A DNA stretch of 64,000 nt from positions 13,802,114-13,866,113 of the forward strand of contig CM037850.1 of the NCBI GenBank assembly GCA_021234535.1, given 5' to 3'. Origin of the DNA: Stichopus chloronotus (lineage: Eukaryota; Echinodermata; Holothuroidea; Aspidochirotida; Stichopodidae). The notes beneath the pieces were generated by a model that saw nothing but the letters and a program-made list of their open reading frames with translations, had not been told where the DNA came from and did not search any database. This document shows positions 24,796 to 38,280 of the stretch, in pieces. The number at the start of each line of letters is the position of its first letter. Position 1 is the first letter of the stretch. Both the position numbers and the translations under genes were made by a program.

Positions 24796-27700
24796 TGTTG
24801 ATGATCTAACATATAGTGATTTGATTGGAGGCTGGACTAGAATATTAACCACGCAGTAATATGTCAAAAAGAACTGCAGTCTAAGCGTCCCTACTCCTGG
24901 ACTTCCCTTGTCACTTCCAGGCTTCCATGGTCCTGTAGATTGTATGGCTTGAAAAAGATGAGGTGACTTAGTTGCTGCTCTTCAGGCACAGGAGAATCAC
25001 AGTGTACAGTACAACATTGACAAGATTGACGTAATAACTCTGGAAAGCCAAATGTGACATAACAGTGCTCATATATATGACTTTACTTCAAGTGATGTCT
25101 GAATACACTCCTCTCACTTCAGAGTACATAGTCACTTATTCTTCAGATGAATTACTTCTTGATTGCTTGTAAATCTGTCTTGCATTTAGTTGCTCATTAT
25201 CATGTTAAGAAGGAAACTCTCATCCTAAATATTTAAACTGGGATTTTTACTTCCAAGTACACCTCATAGCCACTCAAGGGCCAGTTTATCTGTTAATGAC
25301 TATTATGTGATGCTCAGATTATTAAAGCTGGTGTGTTTCTTTAAGAGTAAGCTTGTAGAGATTTAAAGTGATAAAAATTGGGATGTGTTTTCACCAAATA
25401 CCAATTGATTGGTCAAATAGATATCAGTGGACATGTTGACGTAAGTTACGTAAATTGTTTTTGTATTGTTAATGTTAAATGGAAGACTACAGATCTTTTT
25501 GAGTTGGGTTTAAACTGTGTTAGCAGTAGCTGCTGTGTGTCTGATTCACTTTCTGTGGACTAAATGTATGGCACTTGTGTCAGAATTAGAAATTATTAAT
25601 ATAATATTCAAATGTGCAATTGTAAGTTACAGCTTGGAGGATTGGTGTTTTGAGTTTACCGTGATTGTGTCTAGACCTAGATGCTTGTTAATTGAGACAT
25701 GGTCAAGTTAAAATCTTTATTTCTGGTTTTGGAGAGGATTGTCTGGAGTATTCGTGTCAACTATGTGTCACCTTTTGTATCAGTGTGTCTGCCTTCTTCC
25801 CAGTGTGTACCGTTGTTCGACCGTCTCGACTCAACTGTTGCAGTTTCCCATGTTGGAACCTCTGTTGCTTCGTCTTTGTAGTATTCTTTCTGCTGTTGAC
25901 ATTTTGCACTATCCATGGGAACTAACAAAGCGTTTGCTGACATGGTAGTTGTGGCTATTTCTCGGCATTTAGGCTAAATTAAATGATTGCTGCAGAAGGA
26001 CCAATTTAAATCAATGGCTTGATTCTATGTTTTTAGTATGTCTTGGTTTTAGAGGCACAAAACAATATGAGTACAATATTTGTCATTTGTGTGCCTGGCT
26101 GTACTTGTCATGTCGGTTCTAGTTCTCTTTATTTGAATGTTTCCTTCAGCTTGGTTCATCCTCTCTATAGTATTGTCATGTTGTGAGTGCTAAGTCGCTA
26201 ACAGTAGACAAGGGACAAAATAATCTGGTTCGCATTGCAACTTTTATGTAAGCTACATATTAGTTGCAAATTGATATTTTCTCTGGTCCTACCCGAAAAC
26301 TTTCTCCTGCCCACCACAGGCTGTGTATGCTACACAGAGCTGGGTAAGCGTGGCAGCAGTTATTGAATTGTATATGTTTTGATATGCAGACTTACAGTAT
26401 GCAGTGCTTCTTTAACATCTGCTAATCAAAATGGATCGTCGCTGACCAGTTGGAAATACTGATTTGGAAAAACTTCTAATCAGTTCATTCACACTTTTCC
26501 TTCCCTTGGTATGTAGTATGTGACATAGGAAACCAATCTTGATATGATTATAAGGCGTAGTCCCCAGTCATTAGGAAGCAAATCAAATATGTATGGAGTT
26601 GTATCAGTCGCCAATAGGAAACCATACCCACTGTAGCCCTGTATGTTAGTTCTTTACCTTTGAGCCAGATCAATTATTATCATCTCTGGGTAATGCTTTT
26701 AGACTAGGATAGTTATGATTTGTTACTTCACTGTATTGTACAGTACACTGTACAAGTTGTTATCGACTTTTGGTGTGTGTGTTTTGAATCTTATGGGGTA
26801 ATGCAGATTTGAAGGTCATCCATCGAGAGGACAATGGTTTGTGGAGATGGCAGTCCATTCATTGCATTGTTTGTACTTCTGTGTACTCTATCCTCCATTG
26901 TGATGTACACTGCTACATGATGTACTCATCAGAGCGGATGGTGAAGGGAATTCTGTTTGGAATTTGAGTTAATTCAAATTCACTCAGCTGGAAGGAATAA
27001 TAGTGACAACATTGGCTGCTGTAATTAATGATGTGTGTGTTAATTTGATGATTCAAAATCAAATCATACTTTGATAGTTGGGTTTGGAGTTCATCTCAGC
27101 TTGTCACTTCAATAATATCTTCTGGGTTTGTCCTCTCTCTAAACGGTGATTTGCATATGTCACTGTGGTGTCGCAAACCATAATTGACTGTGAAATACCA
27201 TACCTGCTACCATGACAGTCCCATCCAGCCAATTCATATTTGAAACAGTGAAATAAATTACAACTTTCTGCTTTGCTTTCTTGAAAGCCCTTTCTTTTGC
27301 AAAGTCATGATAAACTCAGTCCAAAACTCTGCCCATGTTATGAGTACTTCAAAAATGTCAGATCAGTGAATAGTTGGACCTGCTCCTGAAGTTCTGACTT
27401 AGCACTGGTTGTTCTTCCATTTCACCAATAGATGTCTTTTGACTCAATGGAATGTACAATGATGCACCGACACTTTTGATCAATGGACCCTCTGAGAGCT
27501 CAAAACTCCATTTGCTCCCCTTTTGTAGAACCTCGTTGGAAAATCTAGGCCAATATCCTTCAAGTTACGGGTACTCCAGTCAAGAACACCAGCTCTCAGA
27601 TTTTATAGATGGTTGCCCCTAAGCGAGCTAACTCACTTTTATTCCCTCTCCAGTTTTTTACACGAGACTGTGCTCTGATCAGGCAGATGCAGTCTGGGTT

Positions 27701-30700
27701 TTGAAATATCGTCCTTTACCCAGAGGAGGGTAGTGGGTACTAAAAGTGCCTTGATGCTGGTATGTTAGACTGGAGAGGAACGACACTCAAGGATAGATAC
27801 TTGCTGTCTACATACGTGGCGGTTCATTTGCGTGATATCAGCTGGCAGTCAAGTGTGAAGGCTGAGAGCAGGTTGCATGTAGCTGTAGTTTTCTGGTGAT
27901 TCTTTAATGTATCGCTAATGTGCCAAACCACTATCCATTTTTGACTTTTCGGTTGTACTTTTCTCACAACATCTGTCACTTTGAGAAGGTACGTGTCACA
28001 TGTACTCGTAGGCAGTCACCGTCCTGTAGCATTTCTGATCTTTTTGTTTCTTCTGTAGTATACAACCTGTTAGGCTGTTTTTGCATAATTAGTAATTCAC
28101 AAGATTTTGTCTCTGGATCCTTTTCAATTTGTTTTTATGTTCTGGGGAATGATTTTATTGGAGAACTAGGTACGTGCAGTTCTTACAGATTTCACTGTTA
28201 GTAAGCTGAATGGTTTAATAAAACTGTTTGGAGTCTGGCCTTTGCTTGTAGCTTGGAGAGCATCATGAATTTTGTTACGTGTAAACCATAAAATATTCAG
28301 GGTAGCACTGAATTTACAGTAGACAATGAAACTCACATCATGTAGTGACTTCACAACTGACAGTGTTTGACTTTTCATCTTTAAGTGTCACAACCTTTGT
28401 ATAGCTACATGGTTATAAGAAGGTAGGATTTTTATCAGAGGGGCCTATGGGCCATGCAGTCTCATTTTTTGTACGGATCAATCATAGTCTGTAAGTGCTG
28501 TAGTGTAGTGATTGGCCACTTATAACTCTCGCCCAGATACTTTATTGCAAGATTGAGGGATCAAATGTTTGTGCAGTAGTGTACTTCTGACTCAGCTAGA
28601 CTATACAGTACTGTTAGCAGTTGAAGGAGTATCCACAGGGTACAACTTACAAAATTGTTCAGGCAGAATGAAAAATAAAAGCTGGTCACAGCTACTGTTA
28701 TTGATATAAGGATATGTCACATTGAAGAGAGCCTATCCAAATTTATAGCATTATCTGCAAGCATAGAGGGTGATGTTTGTACAGACTATTTGACGGTTTG
28801 TGTGGGAGTATTTAACCCACCCAGAAGACAGGGTTGGCCTCATATACTGTATGTGCAGAAAAGCAATCAGTTGTACTTAGACGTCTCTAAATGTGTACTT
28901 TGGTACAGCAAATAAGGTCAGCAAAACACTTTTTTAGTACAGTAATCTGTTATGGAGATCTCTACAAAAGTTTGCTTGAATTTGAGCTTGGCACAAGGCT
29001 CAGGATAATTCTGTATTAAAGACTGCTAATTTGGATCGTGAAAATTGGATGTTTCCCCTTTGGAGTGGACAAGTTTCGTTGGTGTTGGTAAAGTGATTTA
29101 GGGTAATTGGTATTATTCTCGTTCAGTTTTTGTCTTTGACCTGTTTACTGTATTGTAATATTTCAATCATTGTGATCCTCCGAGAAGTCATATTAACAGC
29201 AGTAGAGACTGTTTGAAGTGTGAGTCTATTTTTAGAAGTCTTTGTTGTCTGCTTTTGACGTACCACCTTTAAGCATTCACTCCCTCTTTTAGTGAAGGTT
29301 GTAGAACCAAAAATGTTCAATATATGATAAGAGTACAATTAAATTAATAATCCATAGAAGTGCTTTGCTTTTATTTTAAGTTTGCTTGTATTTTAAGTAG
29401 TTTGCTTGTATTTTAAGGTACCTGTACTTTGAGTTAAGTGCATTTTCTTCTGGTCAGATGCACTTTTAGCTTTTGGTTGATAGAAATTTCTTGTGTTGTT
29501 CCATCGAATATTTGGAATCTCTAAGCAGACTTTTTAAGTTTGAACCTATTGTCGTGGTCACTGAAGGCTTTCCGTTGTTTTCATTTTGTCAAGTTTAGTC
29601 CGTAATCAACGGTAGGTAGTCCAAACGTGCTGTCGTTAACCACACACATATCTGAACATTATCCACAGTTTGTAGTGTTTCCTTGAAACTTGTTTTTAGT
29701 AATTTCAAGTTACCCAACCGTTGCACCTATTAGTATAGATCTATATATTTAATTTAACTTAGGAAGGCCTTGAAGTAGTCAGGTCCGTGAATTTTTGTGG
29801 AGTTGCAACAATATTGTGGACCTTCAACAGTCAACTTTAAACAGTTTAAACATGTAGTGAGTATTAGTCTTGTGCAGTAGTTAGAATAATTTGCAAGACT
29901 ACCTCACATGCTGTCTTTTGAAAAGTCTATGAGTTTGCATGGTGACATTTGTCGGTCAAACTCCTCGTTGGCTGCAGTCACATGCATCATCATGTCACCA
30001 CCATGTTGGATCCCAAGCCATTTTTCTCTCGATTGGACATCTTGATTGCCTCTGCTCTTAGAATGCTCAGTTTTTGGTCTGACTCACTTGGAGAATACTG
30101 ATCATCTTTCATGGAGGCATATACGACATATTTTATCTTCAAATGTTACAAGGCGGTTGCATTTGTTTTGTTTTGCTTGCTGGAGTATATGTGTCATTTG
30201 TTACTTGTTGACACTTACAGTAGTACCTTTAACATTCTCTTGTCTGATAGTGGTTTTGTGTACTTTGACACCAATTGATAATCATTCTAACTGTATAACT
30301 GCAGTATACCATGTACAGTTTGTTCATTTGTGGACTTTCACCATGTAGATAATTAATTGGAACAGCACCATTGTTCACTATAGGTGTTTAGACTTGTTGT
30401 AGCTGTGGTATTTCTGGTATTGCATGCAGTTTTGATATTCAAGCAGATGGATTCATCGTGACGTGATATTTTACTCTGCGTGTTTCATTTGATTTGTGAC
30501 TAGGAAAAGTTCAGTAACCAACATTGGTCACTTTGAAAACTTTTCTTCTTTAGGAAGATGTTTTCTGGTACAGGTGTTTCTGAACCTTACAATGAGTGAT
30601 GTATTTGTGGTCTTTTGTTCAGCTCACTCTTCTTAGCTTGTATCCAGAGTATTCCAGTGTCTGGCATTCCCTTAGACATTTGTTAGTTCTCCAGTAGTGT

Positions 30701-30909
30701 GCTTTGTTTTTACAATTGGCTGTGAAGTCTTAACATTGCCGTGGCCTTTTGCAAAACTCAGTCGATCTGCGAAGGCCTTTTCAGTCTCAAGATTCTCGTT
30801 CATGTGCAGATTGTCAGTAACTGTTCGAGATGATCCAAGTACGATAGAAGGAGGGCAGCTCTGAGATACTTCATAACTTAGACATTTTTGTGACATAAGT
30901 CGGTCAAAA

Positions 30910-30982
30910 ATGAGCCAGCTGAAACTGGAACAAGTAAATTATGGAGCCACGGATGAGGATAATGTAGTCCTTACCAAATACA
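30910..30982 (+). CDS. ANO: Anoctamin candidate alternative first coding exon 1b
   Basis: The ATG at 30910 (context tcaaaaATGAGC, A at -3) opens MSQLKLEQVNYGATDEDN then VVLTKY, 24 codons plus one base, ending at a strong donor, gtaagt at 30983. The terminal phase 1 matches the exon at 38281, giving a TKY-R-VSYNDEQ junction. No acceptor-like tract is seen just before the ATG, which suits a true first exon with its own promoter 23.5 kb downstream of exon 1a. The peptide is charged, with no signal peptide or membrane segment, as expected for the cytosolic N-terminus. The alternative is a chance ORF ending at a donor. 5'-end mapping of transcripts would decide. Confidence 0.55.
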
Positions 30983-32989
30983 GTAAGTACATGAGTAATG
31001 CATCTTCTGTGTATTGATGTCAGACGTGACTGTCAGTTGATTGGAGGAGTTGAAGAGAGGCGGTATGGGAGGGAAGTAGAAAACTTGACACTGTGGAATG
31101 TTTTTGTGCTGCTGTTGTCAGAGTTGTGCCGTTAGCACTTCAAAAGTGAAATTTACTGCAATCTGAGAACACATAAACATTACACATGGCACTGCACTCA
31201 TTACAACTTATTGTGCCTAGATGCTTTTGTTGTTAACTTGAAGTTAGTCAAAACTGCATCATTGCTCCTTTAATTTTTTTACCATCTTTAAATGAAAAAC
31301 ATTTTCATGCAAATTGCTGCTAGTCATCCATCTTAACTGTATTTTGTTGCATGGAAGAATGGGTGGGGGTGGTATGTTCTAACAGTTCTATGTCATAAAC
31401 TATTTTTCAAAGTCAACAAACACATTGCCATTGCAGAGTAGTTAGCATTTTGCTGCTTGTGGCTTTCCACCATAAAAGCACAATACTGTATATGCAGGCA
31501 AAAATGTGGACAGAACATCTACATGCAAGTTAAATGCTGTTGAAATCACCATCATTCCTCCCCGTTTACCTCATTTCTGACTGTATGTTGGTCTGCCCAT
31601 TGTAGTGTTAATTATCATGTCACGGTAATTTTGAGGTAACACATTCAGGGAGAGTGGTGCACTTCTGCTCTCATTTGTATATTTCCTGTGTATCCTTTTA
31701 CATACCCTTCTCAGTATTCTGCACAGGTCTATTGTCAAGAGGGGGAACCATGCATAAGGCATGTATGTGATGTGAAATAATTGCCCAGGAGGGGTTTGAG
31801 GTGAATAGTTTCCCCTCACCTTGAGAAATTTTTTATTATTAAAATGCAAAATGTTACCACTGAGAGGTGATTTCTTGCTGTGTTTGAAATGGTAGTAGCA
31901 TACAGTGTCAACTTTATTCCATCCAAACTTTTGATGGAGACAGAAATTTTAGGGGATGGAACTGCTTTTTTCAGGGGAAAACAATTTTCATTCAAGGGAG
32001 GCGGAGACTGCTCTCCTAAAAGCCTGGTGAAGGACATTGCCCACTATAATTGTGCCATTCTCTCACATACCAGTAAATTCCATTTGCAAACATACAATTT
32101 TCCTGCACTGGCTTTGGTTCTGTACTCAGCAGTATGGGAGGGGGGTTACTGTACAGTATGTCCCTCATATCTGCCAACAAATGTCAAACGGGATTATGTA
32201 CTTAAATTCTTGAATGTAATTCAGAACATATTTTGGTACGTACAGTTATACATAATTAATCTCATTGAGAAGATGAATCTACCTTCAATTTAATTAATTG
32301 TGTATGTACCTTCAGTTTCATCATATGACTGGTACATAGTTCACAAGAAATTTTACTCTTTTGTCTTCTTTTGCATACCCCATGCACACAAAACATTGTC
32401 AATTTACTGGACTATTGGTTTTGTGTAACCATAATGGCAGATACTGTACAAAAGTCACAACATCAGGCTACTTTTCGCAGTAAAAGTTCTACAAACGAAA
32501 TTGCCAAATAGTTATATGACTTCCAGCTGCTAATGAATTTAAAGTGCCACTCTCTGTTCTGTTTTATTGTGTGTTGCAAGTGAAAGTGAAAGCACGCCGT
32601 CAATGACACATTACTGCCAGTTTGTAAGTTTTGTTTACATTCTACAAAGAGAAAGAAAAAGTCATATCACCAGTTACAAGGTAGCAAGGAATGGCAATTT
32701 AAATCCTCGAACTCTTTTCCACTTTTCCTTTGAAGTTATCGATAGCACAGAGCATTGCCAGTTTTACAAGTACATTTGTATGTTGTTTTAACATTTTGGA
32801 TTAAATATACCAAGAAAAGTAAATGTTAGCTGTACATTCATGTTTGAGAAGCAACAACTTTTCTGGTGGTGATTGTTTAACGGAATTAATATATCATAAC
32901 TTAAAGCACATCCCACTGCAGGTTTTTTGCAAAACACTGAAAAAAAAAATACACTGTAAATATTTTGCACAAAAATATGTCATCACATT

Positions 32990-33035
32990 TTTGATTCCTT
33001 GCCGAAGGCAGAGGAATCTATGCGATGGTGATGTC

Positions 33036-33069
<34 letters not shown>

Positions 33070-33800
33070 GCGTGTGTGAAGCCTGCTTGTAAACACGATA
33101 TCTCAACAAGCGTAACTCTGAGTGATCTCATATTTGACATGTAGATTGCCCATATTGAGTAGATGATCCCTATTGTTTTTGGTGGAGGTCAAAGGTCATT
33201 TGGGGTCACTAGAGGTCAAAAGGTAAATACCTTGAAAATTGCTTGTAAACACGGTATCTCCAGAAGAGTAATTCTGAGTGATGTCATACATGGCATGAAG
33301 GTTGCCCTTATTGAGTAGATGATCCCTATTGTTTTTGGTGGAGGTCAAAGGTCATTTGGGGTCAACAGGGGTCAAATTGTGAAAACCTTGTAAACACGAT
33401 ATCTCAAGAAAGGAAGCTTGTAGAAATCTCATGTTTAGTATGTAGTTGCACCATGTTAAGTAAAGGAACCCTATCATTTTCAGTGGAGGTCAGAGGTCAT
33501 TTGGGGTCAACAGGGGTCAAATTGTGAAAACCATGTAAACACGATATCTCAAGAAGAGAAGCTTGAGCAGATGTCATATGAAGTGGGCAGGTGTATCTTA
33601 TTGAGTACAAGGGTCACCAGAGGTCAAAAGGTAAATACCTTGAAAATTGCTTGTAAACACGATATCTCCAGAACGGTAAATGTGGGAGATCTCATAGTTA
33701 GCGTGTGGATTGCCCGTATCGAGTAGATGATCCTTGTTTTTTTTGGCAGAGGTGAAAGGTCATTTGGGGTCATGGGAGGTCAAAATGTGAAAAACTTGAA
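32990..33800 (+). repeat. Five-unit AGGTCA repeat array with GT-rich head
   Basis: The head is TTGCCGAAGGCAGAGGAATC followed by a (GT)n tract (33037-33080). The units begin at TAAACACGATATCTC-like words at 33092, 33245, 33392, 33537 and 33653, spacing 153, 147, 145 and 116. Each unit carries CCCTATTGTTTTTGGTGGAGG-like and AGGTCAAAGGTCATTTGGGG-like blocks, except the shortened fourth. Perfect AGGTCA-A-AGGTCA lies at 33186-33198 and 33342-33354, and AGGTCA-G-AGGTCA at 33487-33499. Confidence 0.88.
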
Positions 33801-34301
33801 TCTACAATATTTAAAGAACGGTCCTTCTAGTGAATTTTAGACTTGTAATGTAGAATCCTCTTGTTGATTTGAGAACTTATTTTAGGACATGCCAACATAG
33901 TCTCTTATAAAGAAAAGATGAAGACAACATTAAATTTGGTATCAAAGATTACTATTTTGCAAACCTTATGCTACTGTCCTCATAAGGACATGTGAGCATG
34001 CATGAATTGTAAATTGGAATTGATTAAATATACCATGGGTTATTAGCTTCATAAAAAGAACTAAATTACTGATCATTTGGATCAAATATCCTTGAGTGTG
34101 CATGAACTGTGATTGCTTAATTGAATGAATCAAATTGTAACTGACCCCCCTCTGTTCAAATTGGTCACTGTTATCTGACATAATTTATCACAGTTGACTG
34201 CCAGTAGAAACCACAATGTCCAGAATAAATCATACAGTCTGTTGAACCAGGTGCTCAATGGACTTAACCATTTACTGTATAAACAGTGTCTCTGTTTAGC
34301 C

Positions 34302-34652
34302 CTAAAAGGTAAATAGGGCGTTTGTTTTACAGAAAACAACCATATTTTTAAAACCATTATTTGTGGACATAGAATGATAGATTATTCAAAATAACGAATT
34401 ACAGTAGCCTTATTTTCAAGGAATAAGATTCTCACAGATCAGAAATTTAGCTATTTGTTGCTCAACAATAATTTGTTCACCCAAACTTTTTAAAATTCAA
34501 ATGATGCATCTGTTACTCATCACATGCATAATGTTTTGAGGAGATGAAGCTTTGACAGATATTTATTGATGAGACTGAATGGTTTAACAATGGTTACGGC
34601 GAATTTCTTTCTATGCCATGTTGATGTATTCTAAACACCCCATTTCACTTAA
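34302..34652 (+). mobile_element. TTAA MITE, copy 3
   Basis: The left end is TAAAAGGTAAATAGGGCGTTT and the right end AAACACCCCATTTCACTTAA, the inverted counterpart. The interior matches the reverse complement of the 2692-3038 copy throughout. The left TTAA is mutated; the right is intact at 34649-34652. About 350 bp, no coding. Confidence 0.82.
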
Positions 34653-34974
34653 CAGTAGTTCAGGTAAGCTTTAAACAAATGACTATTGTGTATCAAACCA
34701 GGGAAACTTGTACTGTGTGTTGTGTCTTTAAGTAGACTAAAGGCAAAATTGCAAGTCATGCTAGATTCTTGTTTAATAGGAATATCAGTTTTTACTAATT
34801 TTCAAGGACCTCATAGCCATTGGGAAGGGCATCATGCCAAAAAATCAAATATGAAAGAGCTGCCACCAATAGCTGTAACTAAACAAAATAAAGTGCTATA
34901 ATTTTGATTAAATAAACATGTTTACCTTTTTATCAAGTTACTAGACACGACAAAATATAATTTGTTCCCCTGCA

Positions 34975-35270
34975 GCATCATATCCGTTTGGGAGTTTTCT
35001 CATGTTTGTGTAGGTCAAAGGTTATTTGGGGTGACAAAAGGTCAAAACCTTGTATGCATGATATTTTAAGGGTGATAAATAAGAGGGATCTTATACTTAG
35101 TTTGTGAATTGTTCATATTTAGCATGTTGATGGCCATATAGGGTAGGTGATACCTATTGTTTTAAGTGGAGGTGAAAGGTCATTTTGGGTCACGAGATTT
35201 CAAAAGGTTTTGACCTTACTAAGATGGTATATCAAGTAGGATAACTGTGTGGGATCTCATGCTTGTCATG
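34975..35270 (+). repeat. Diverged AGGTCA repeat units
   Basis: GTAGGTCAAAGGTTATTTGG near 35012 and GTGGAGGTGAAAGGTCATTT near 35167 are two eroded units separated by about 155 bases, with CTATTGTTTTAAGTGGAGG between. Confidence 0.7.
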
Positions 35271-36985
35271 TGGGCGATTCATGTTTGTTACAATATATAT
35301 CATGAGGCAAGGAATCACTAAGCCTTTTGGCTTTCTAGTTCTTTTTTGTACTAAATACATGCCAAAGATGGAAACTTTTTCTTATCTTTATGGGTTTTTT
35401 CTAAATCACAATTCTCATTCAAAATCCTTCCTTTTACTCATTTTCTGAGTCACTGATTTGAAATTCTCGTCTAATAAACTCTGCAAAGCTATTTAGGTGG
35501 ATCATTCTACTTTTTTAAGTGGGAGGGGGGCCATTGTAATATTGAAATTAGAAAGAAAATATAACTATGTACAGTACTTGATCCTTGCAGAGGTAAGTTT
35601 AACCAACGCAGCGAGCTGGAGAACTCCTCAGGGTTCTTCCTTGATCAATGTGCAATTTGAAGATCAATGCACCCATCCTGTGGCAAATACCTATAGCAAA
35701 AAACGCTTGATGTGCACATGGAGTGACTGTTCAAGGGTATATTGTTGATGAAGTTTTGTGCATGTTTTACAGGAGGTATATCCATTTTTCGCAGCAGTGC
35801 ATACTTGGCACAGGCATGGATATATCAGTTAACTTGTTAAATAACCTGTCTAAATAGCTGTAACTTTTGAAATTATTATGTCTATGAATGAATGACAGTG
35901 TAACATTTGCTACTATACAGTAGTAAATTCCAATAATGGTGGAAAGAGCTATGAGTGATCAAATGCAGAATGGCGGGGGGACACATTCAAAGTGTCCCAA
36001 TGGCAGCAAAATGTATCTTGAGCTCTACCTGTGGAGTACTGTGAATCTGCTGAGCCTAACACGGAATGTCATTTGGTAAAGTTACTCCAATTTGACTCTA
36101 ACATACTGTTCATACTGTACTATCAATACTCAGGGTATTGGTGGTTCAGTCCTGAATAGATTGGTGTTGTAAACATCAAAGAGAGACACATTGTGTGACG
36201 GTTTCCCTGCTGTCTGGATTCATTCATTATGAAAGGCAGGGTTGTTTTGGAGCCACAGTTGGAATACACAGAGGTCACTTAGGACTACAATACATACAGT
36301 GTATACCTTTGTACACTAATGCATTGTACAACCCAGTGCAGTGCACTCCTGAATAAAGCCTTAGCACCATGCCCTCTATACTTTCGATCGGCATTTTTCG
36401 CCTTGACTGAGAGCTGCGGATGTTTATTGTTGTAGCTAGTGTATCTTGGGGAGTGGTAAATTACCAGGAACAAACCTTAAAAAAAAAGATTTTGAAAGTA
36501 CTACCAATGTTCCACATGATTAAAAATTACCTTAGAAAGGGTTACCTTGGTTACCTGTGAAAACACTACCTAAGAGTGGTGTTCAAAAGGCTCTTAACCT
36601 GCAGAGCCTTTGATCTCAAAGTGTTGACGTGTTTGGATATGACTGACACAGTAGAAAATACTGCAGTAGAGCAGTCGCTTCGTGTCATCGAAGGCCAAAA
36701 GCGGGATGGATGAGATTGTACCTCTTCATGTTTGTTGTCGTATAGTAGATGCATCAATATCCTGTGAACAGAAGCCTGTAGGTGTAAACATGATGTATTG
36801 TAATGTCACTCTTCTTATGTTAACTAATTGAGTATTACATAGTGGGTCCATTAGTTTGTGGTACCGTACAGGTGTAGATTTATGAATACTATTATAAGTA
36901 ATACTAATACTGTAGCCTAATTTCCTATGCACAAATACTGCATATTTACTTGTATGCTATGTTACCCTGTATATGTTAATATGCC

Positions 36986-37007
36986 TATATATATATATAT
37001 ATATATA
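36986..37007. repeat. (TA)n microsatellite
   Basis: Uninterrupted TA dinucleotide run of about eleven units. Confidence 0.85.
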
Positions 37008-38280
37008 AAGAGAGTGTAGTACACTGTTTTTACTGGTATCTTAAACTTGAATACTACCTACAGGCACTATACTCATTTAACTTTTACCATACCACTACAT
37101 TCTTAGTTTATTTAGCATAAAGTAACCTGACCTAAAATGAATATTTCCTTAAACATACCTCTCATAGATCTAGAGGTTAGGCTTTCCACAACTATTGCAT
37201 GGCAGAAGTGCATCGCTCAATCTTTTTCTTGTCTCATCATTTTACATCGATCCTGAATATTTAACGTTGTATTGTATTTTATTTTAAACTTATTATTTTC
37301 TATGAAAAATGATTTGCAATTATTCCATCTTGAACAGGAGTGACTGTTACTAACAGTTTTAGAGAGGGCTTCATCATGCTTCGCCGATGCAAATCTTTGC
37401 TGTAGATATAGAAGCTCTGAAAGTACTGCTATAGTTATTATACTTCTGTACTATATATTTGCGTTACTTTAAACAGCCAGTTTGTCATTTTAAAGATATG
37501 GTTGGGAATGCTGAAAATAGGATCTATAGTCAATGCTCTTGATGTTGTCATATGATTGCCATTGAAAGGTATTAACCTTTTCTGTTTGTTACAGTATTGT
37601 GCCTCCTCAATGCACAGTCAACAATTATCCAAACCATTTATTGTGCATAATCCACTGTATTTAATAACTTTACAATGTCAGTTGTACTGGGGACACATTA
37701 TCGCACCCTAGAAATTGACAGTTCTGGAATCAAATTATATTTCCCAGAGTTTGTAATGCTTCAGAGTTGTCATCGGAGACATTAGCCTTAGCCATATTGT
37801 ATGTACACATTCATAGTCCAAATTATCAATCCCCTGGTAGCATGACAGATGTCTTAAGTGAAAGGAAGAGCAAAAAGGGAGGCCAATTCTCTACCATGCC
37901 ATTCTCCACCACTCTTCCTCTCTCCCACTCTTCCTGTCTCTACCCCTCTTCCTGTCTCTCCCACTCTTCGTCTCACGTATTATTTTCTCTGGAATCCTCC
38001 GTCGCCTCCTGGGCAGATATGTTGCTGTGAAAAAATGTGAAAAAAAATAACAAATCTGCAAATATTAGCCAGTTCTGTAAGTTTTCTCTGTAGGGGACTG
38101 TCTCTTTTCTACTTTTGTCCCCCTCCCTACCATCATCCAGTTGTACCCATGATTATCAAGCATATTTTTCTACTGGAGGGACATATATGATGTTTCAATC
38201 CAACTTGGTTATGTATCAATCTACGGTTGCTTTTAATGTCATTGCAGCATTAACTACATGAAAAAGCTTTTTGTTTACAG

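Larger units (their letters stand above)
16694..30909 (+). other. Intron between exon 2a and exon 1b / exon 38281
   Basis: 14.2 kb with no supported exon. It contains a 552 bp foldback MITE (19227), a 648 bp element with a 9 bp target duplication (20399), a 55 bp tandem array (24088) and perfect TACTGTACAGTA palindromes (21491, 23292). Short open frames inside show no family motif. Confidence 0.6.
30983..38280 (+). other. Intron between exon 1b and exon 38281
   Basis: 7.3 kb holding the AGGTCA repeat array (32990-33800), further AGGTCA fragments (34975-35270), a third MITE copy (34302-34652) and an AT microsatellite (about 36986-37007). The 137-codon open frame at 31880-32293 has no recognisable domain and is not called. 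Confidence 0.6.

Noticed and set aside
24634..24867. Minus-strand frame with repeated TMSDGQL peptides
   Set aside because: Simply the translation of the 55 bp tandem array; a unit length not divisible by three prevents a lasting coding repeat.
27640..27790. Inverted CTCTCCAGT / ACTGGAGAG pair
   Set aside because: Only about nine bases match and no flanking duplication was found.
31880..32293. Open frame of 137 codons, + strand
   Set aside because: The longest frame in the window, but no recognisable domain, no splice context linking it to the anoctamin frame, and a shadow frame of comparable quality on the other strand. Probably chance or repeat-derived.
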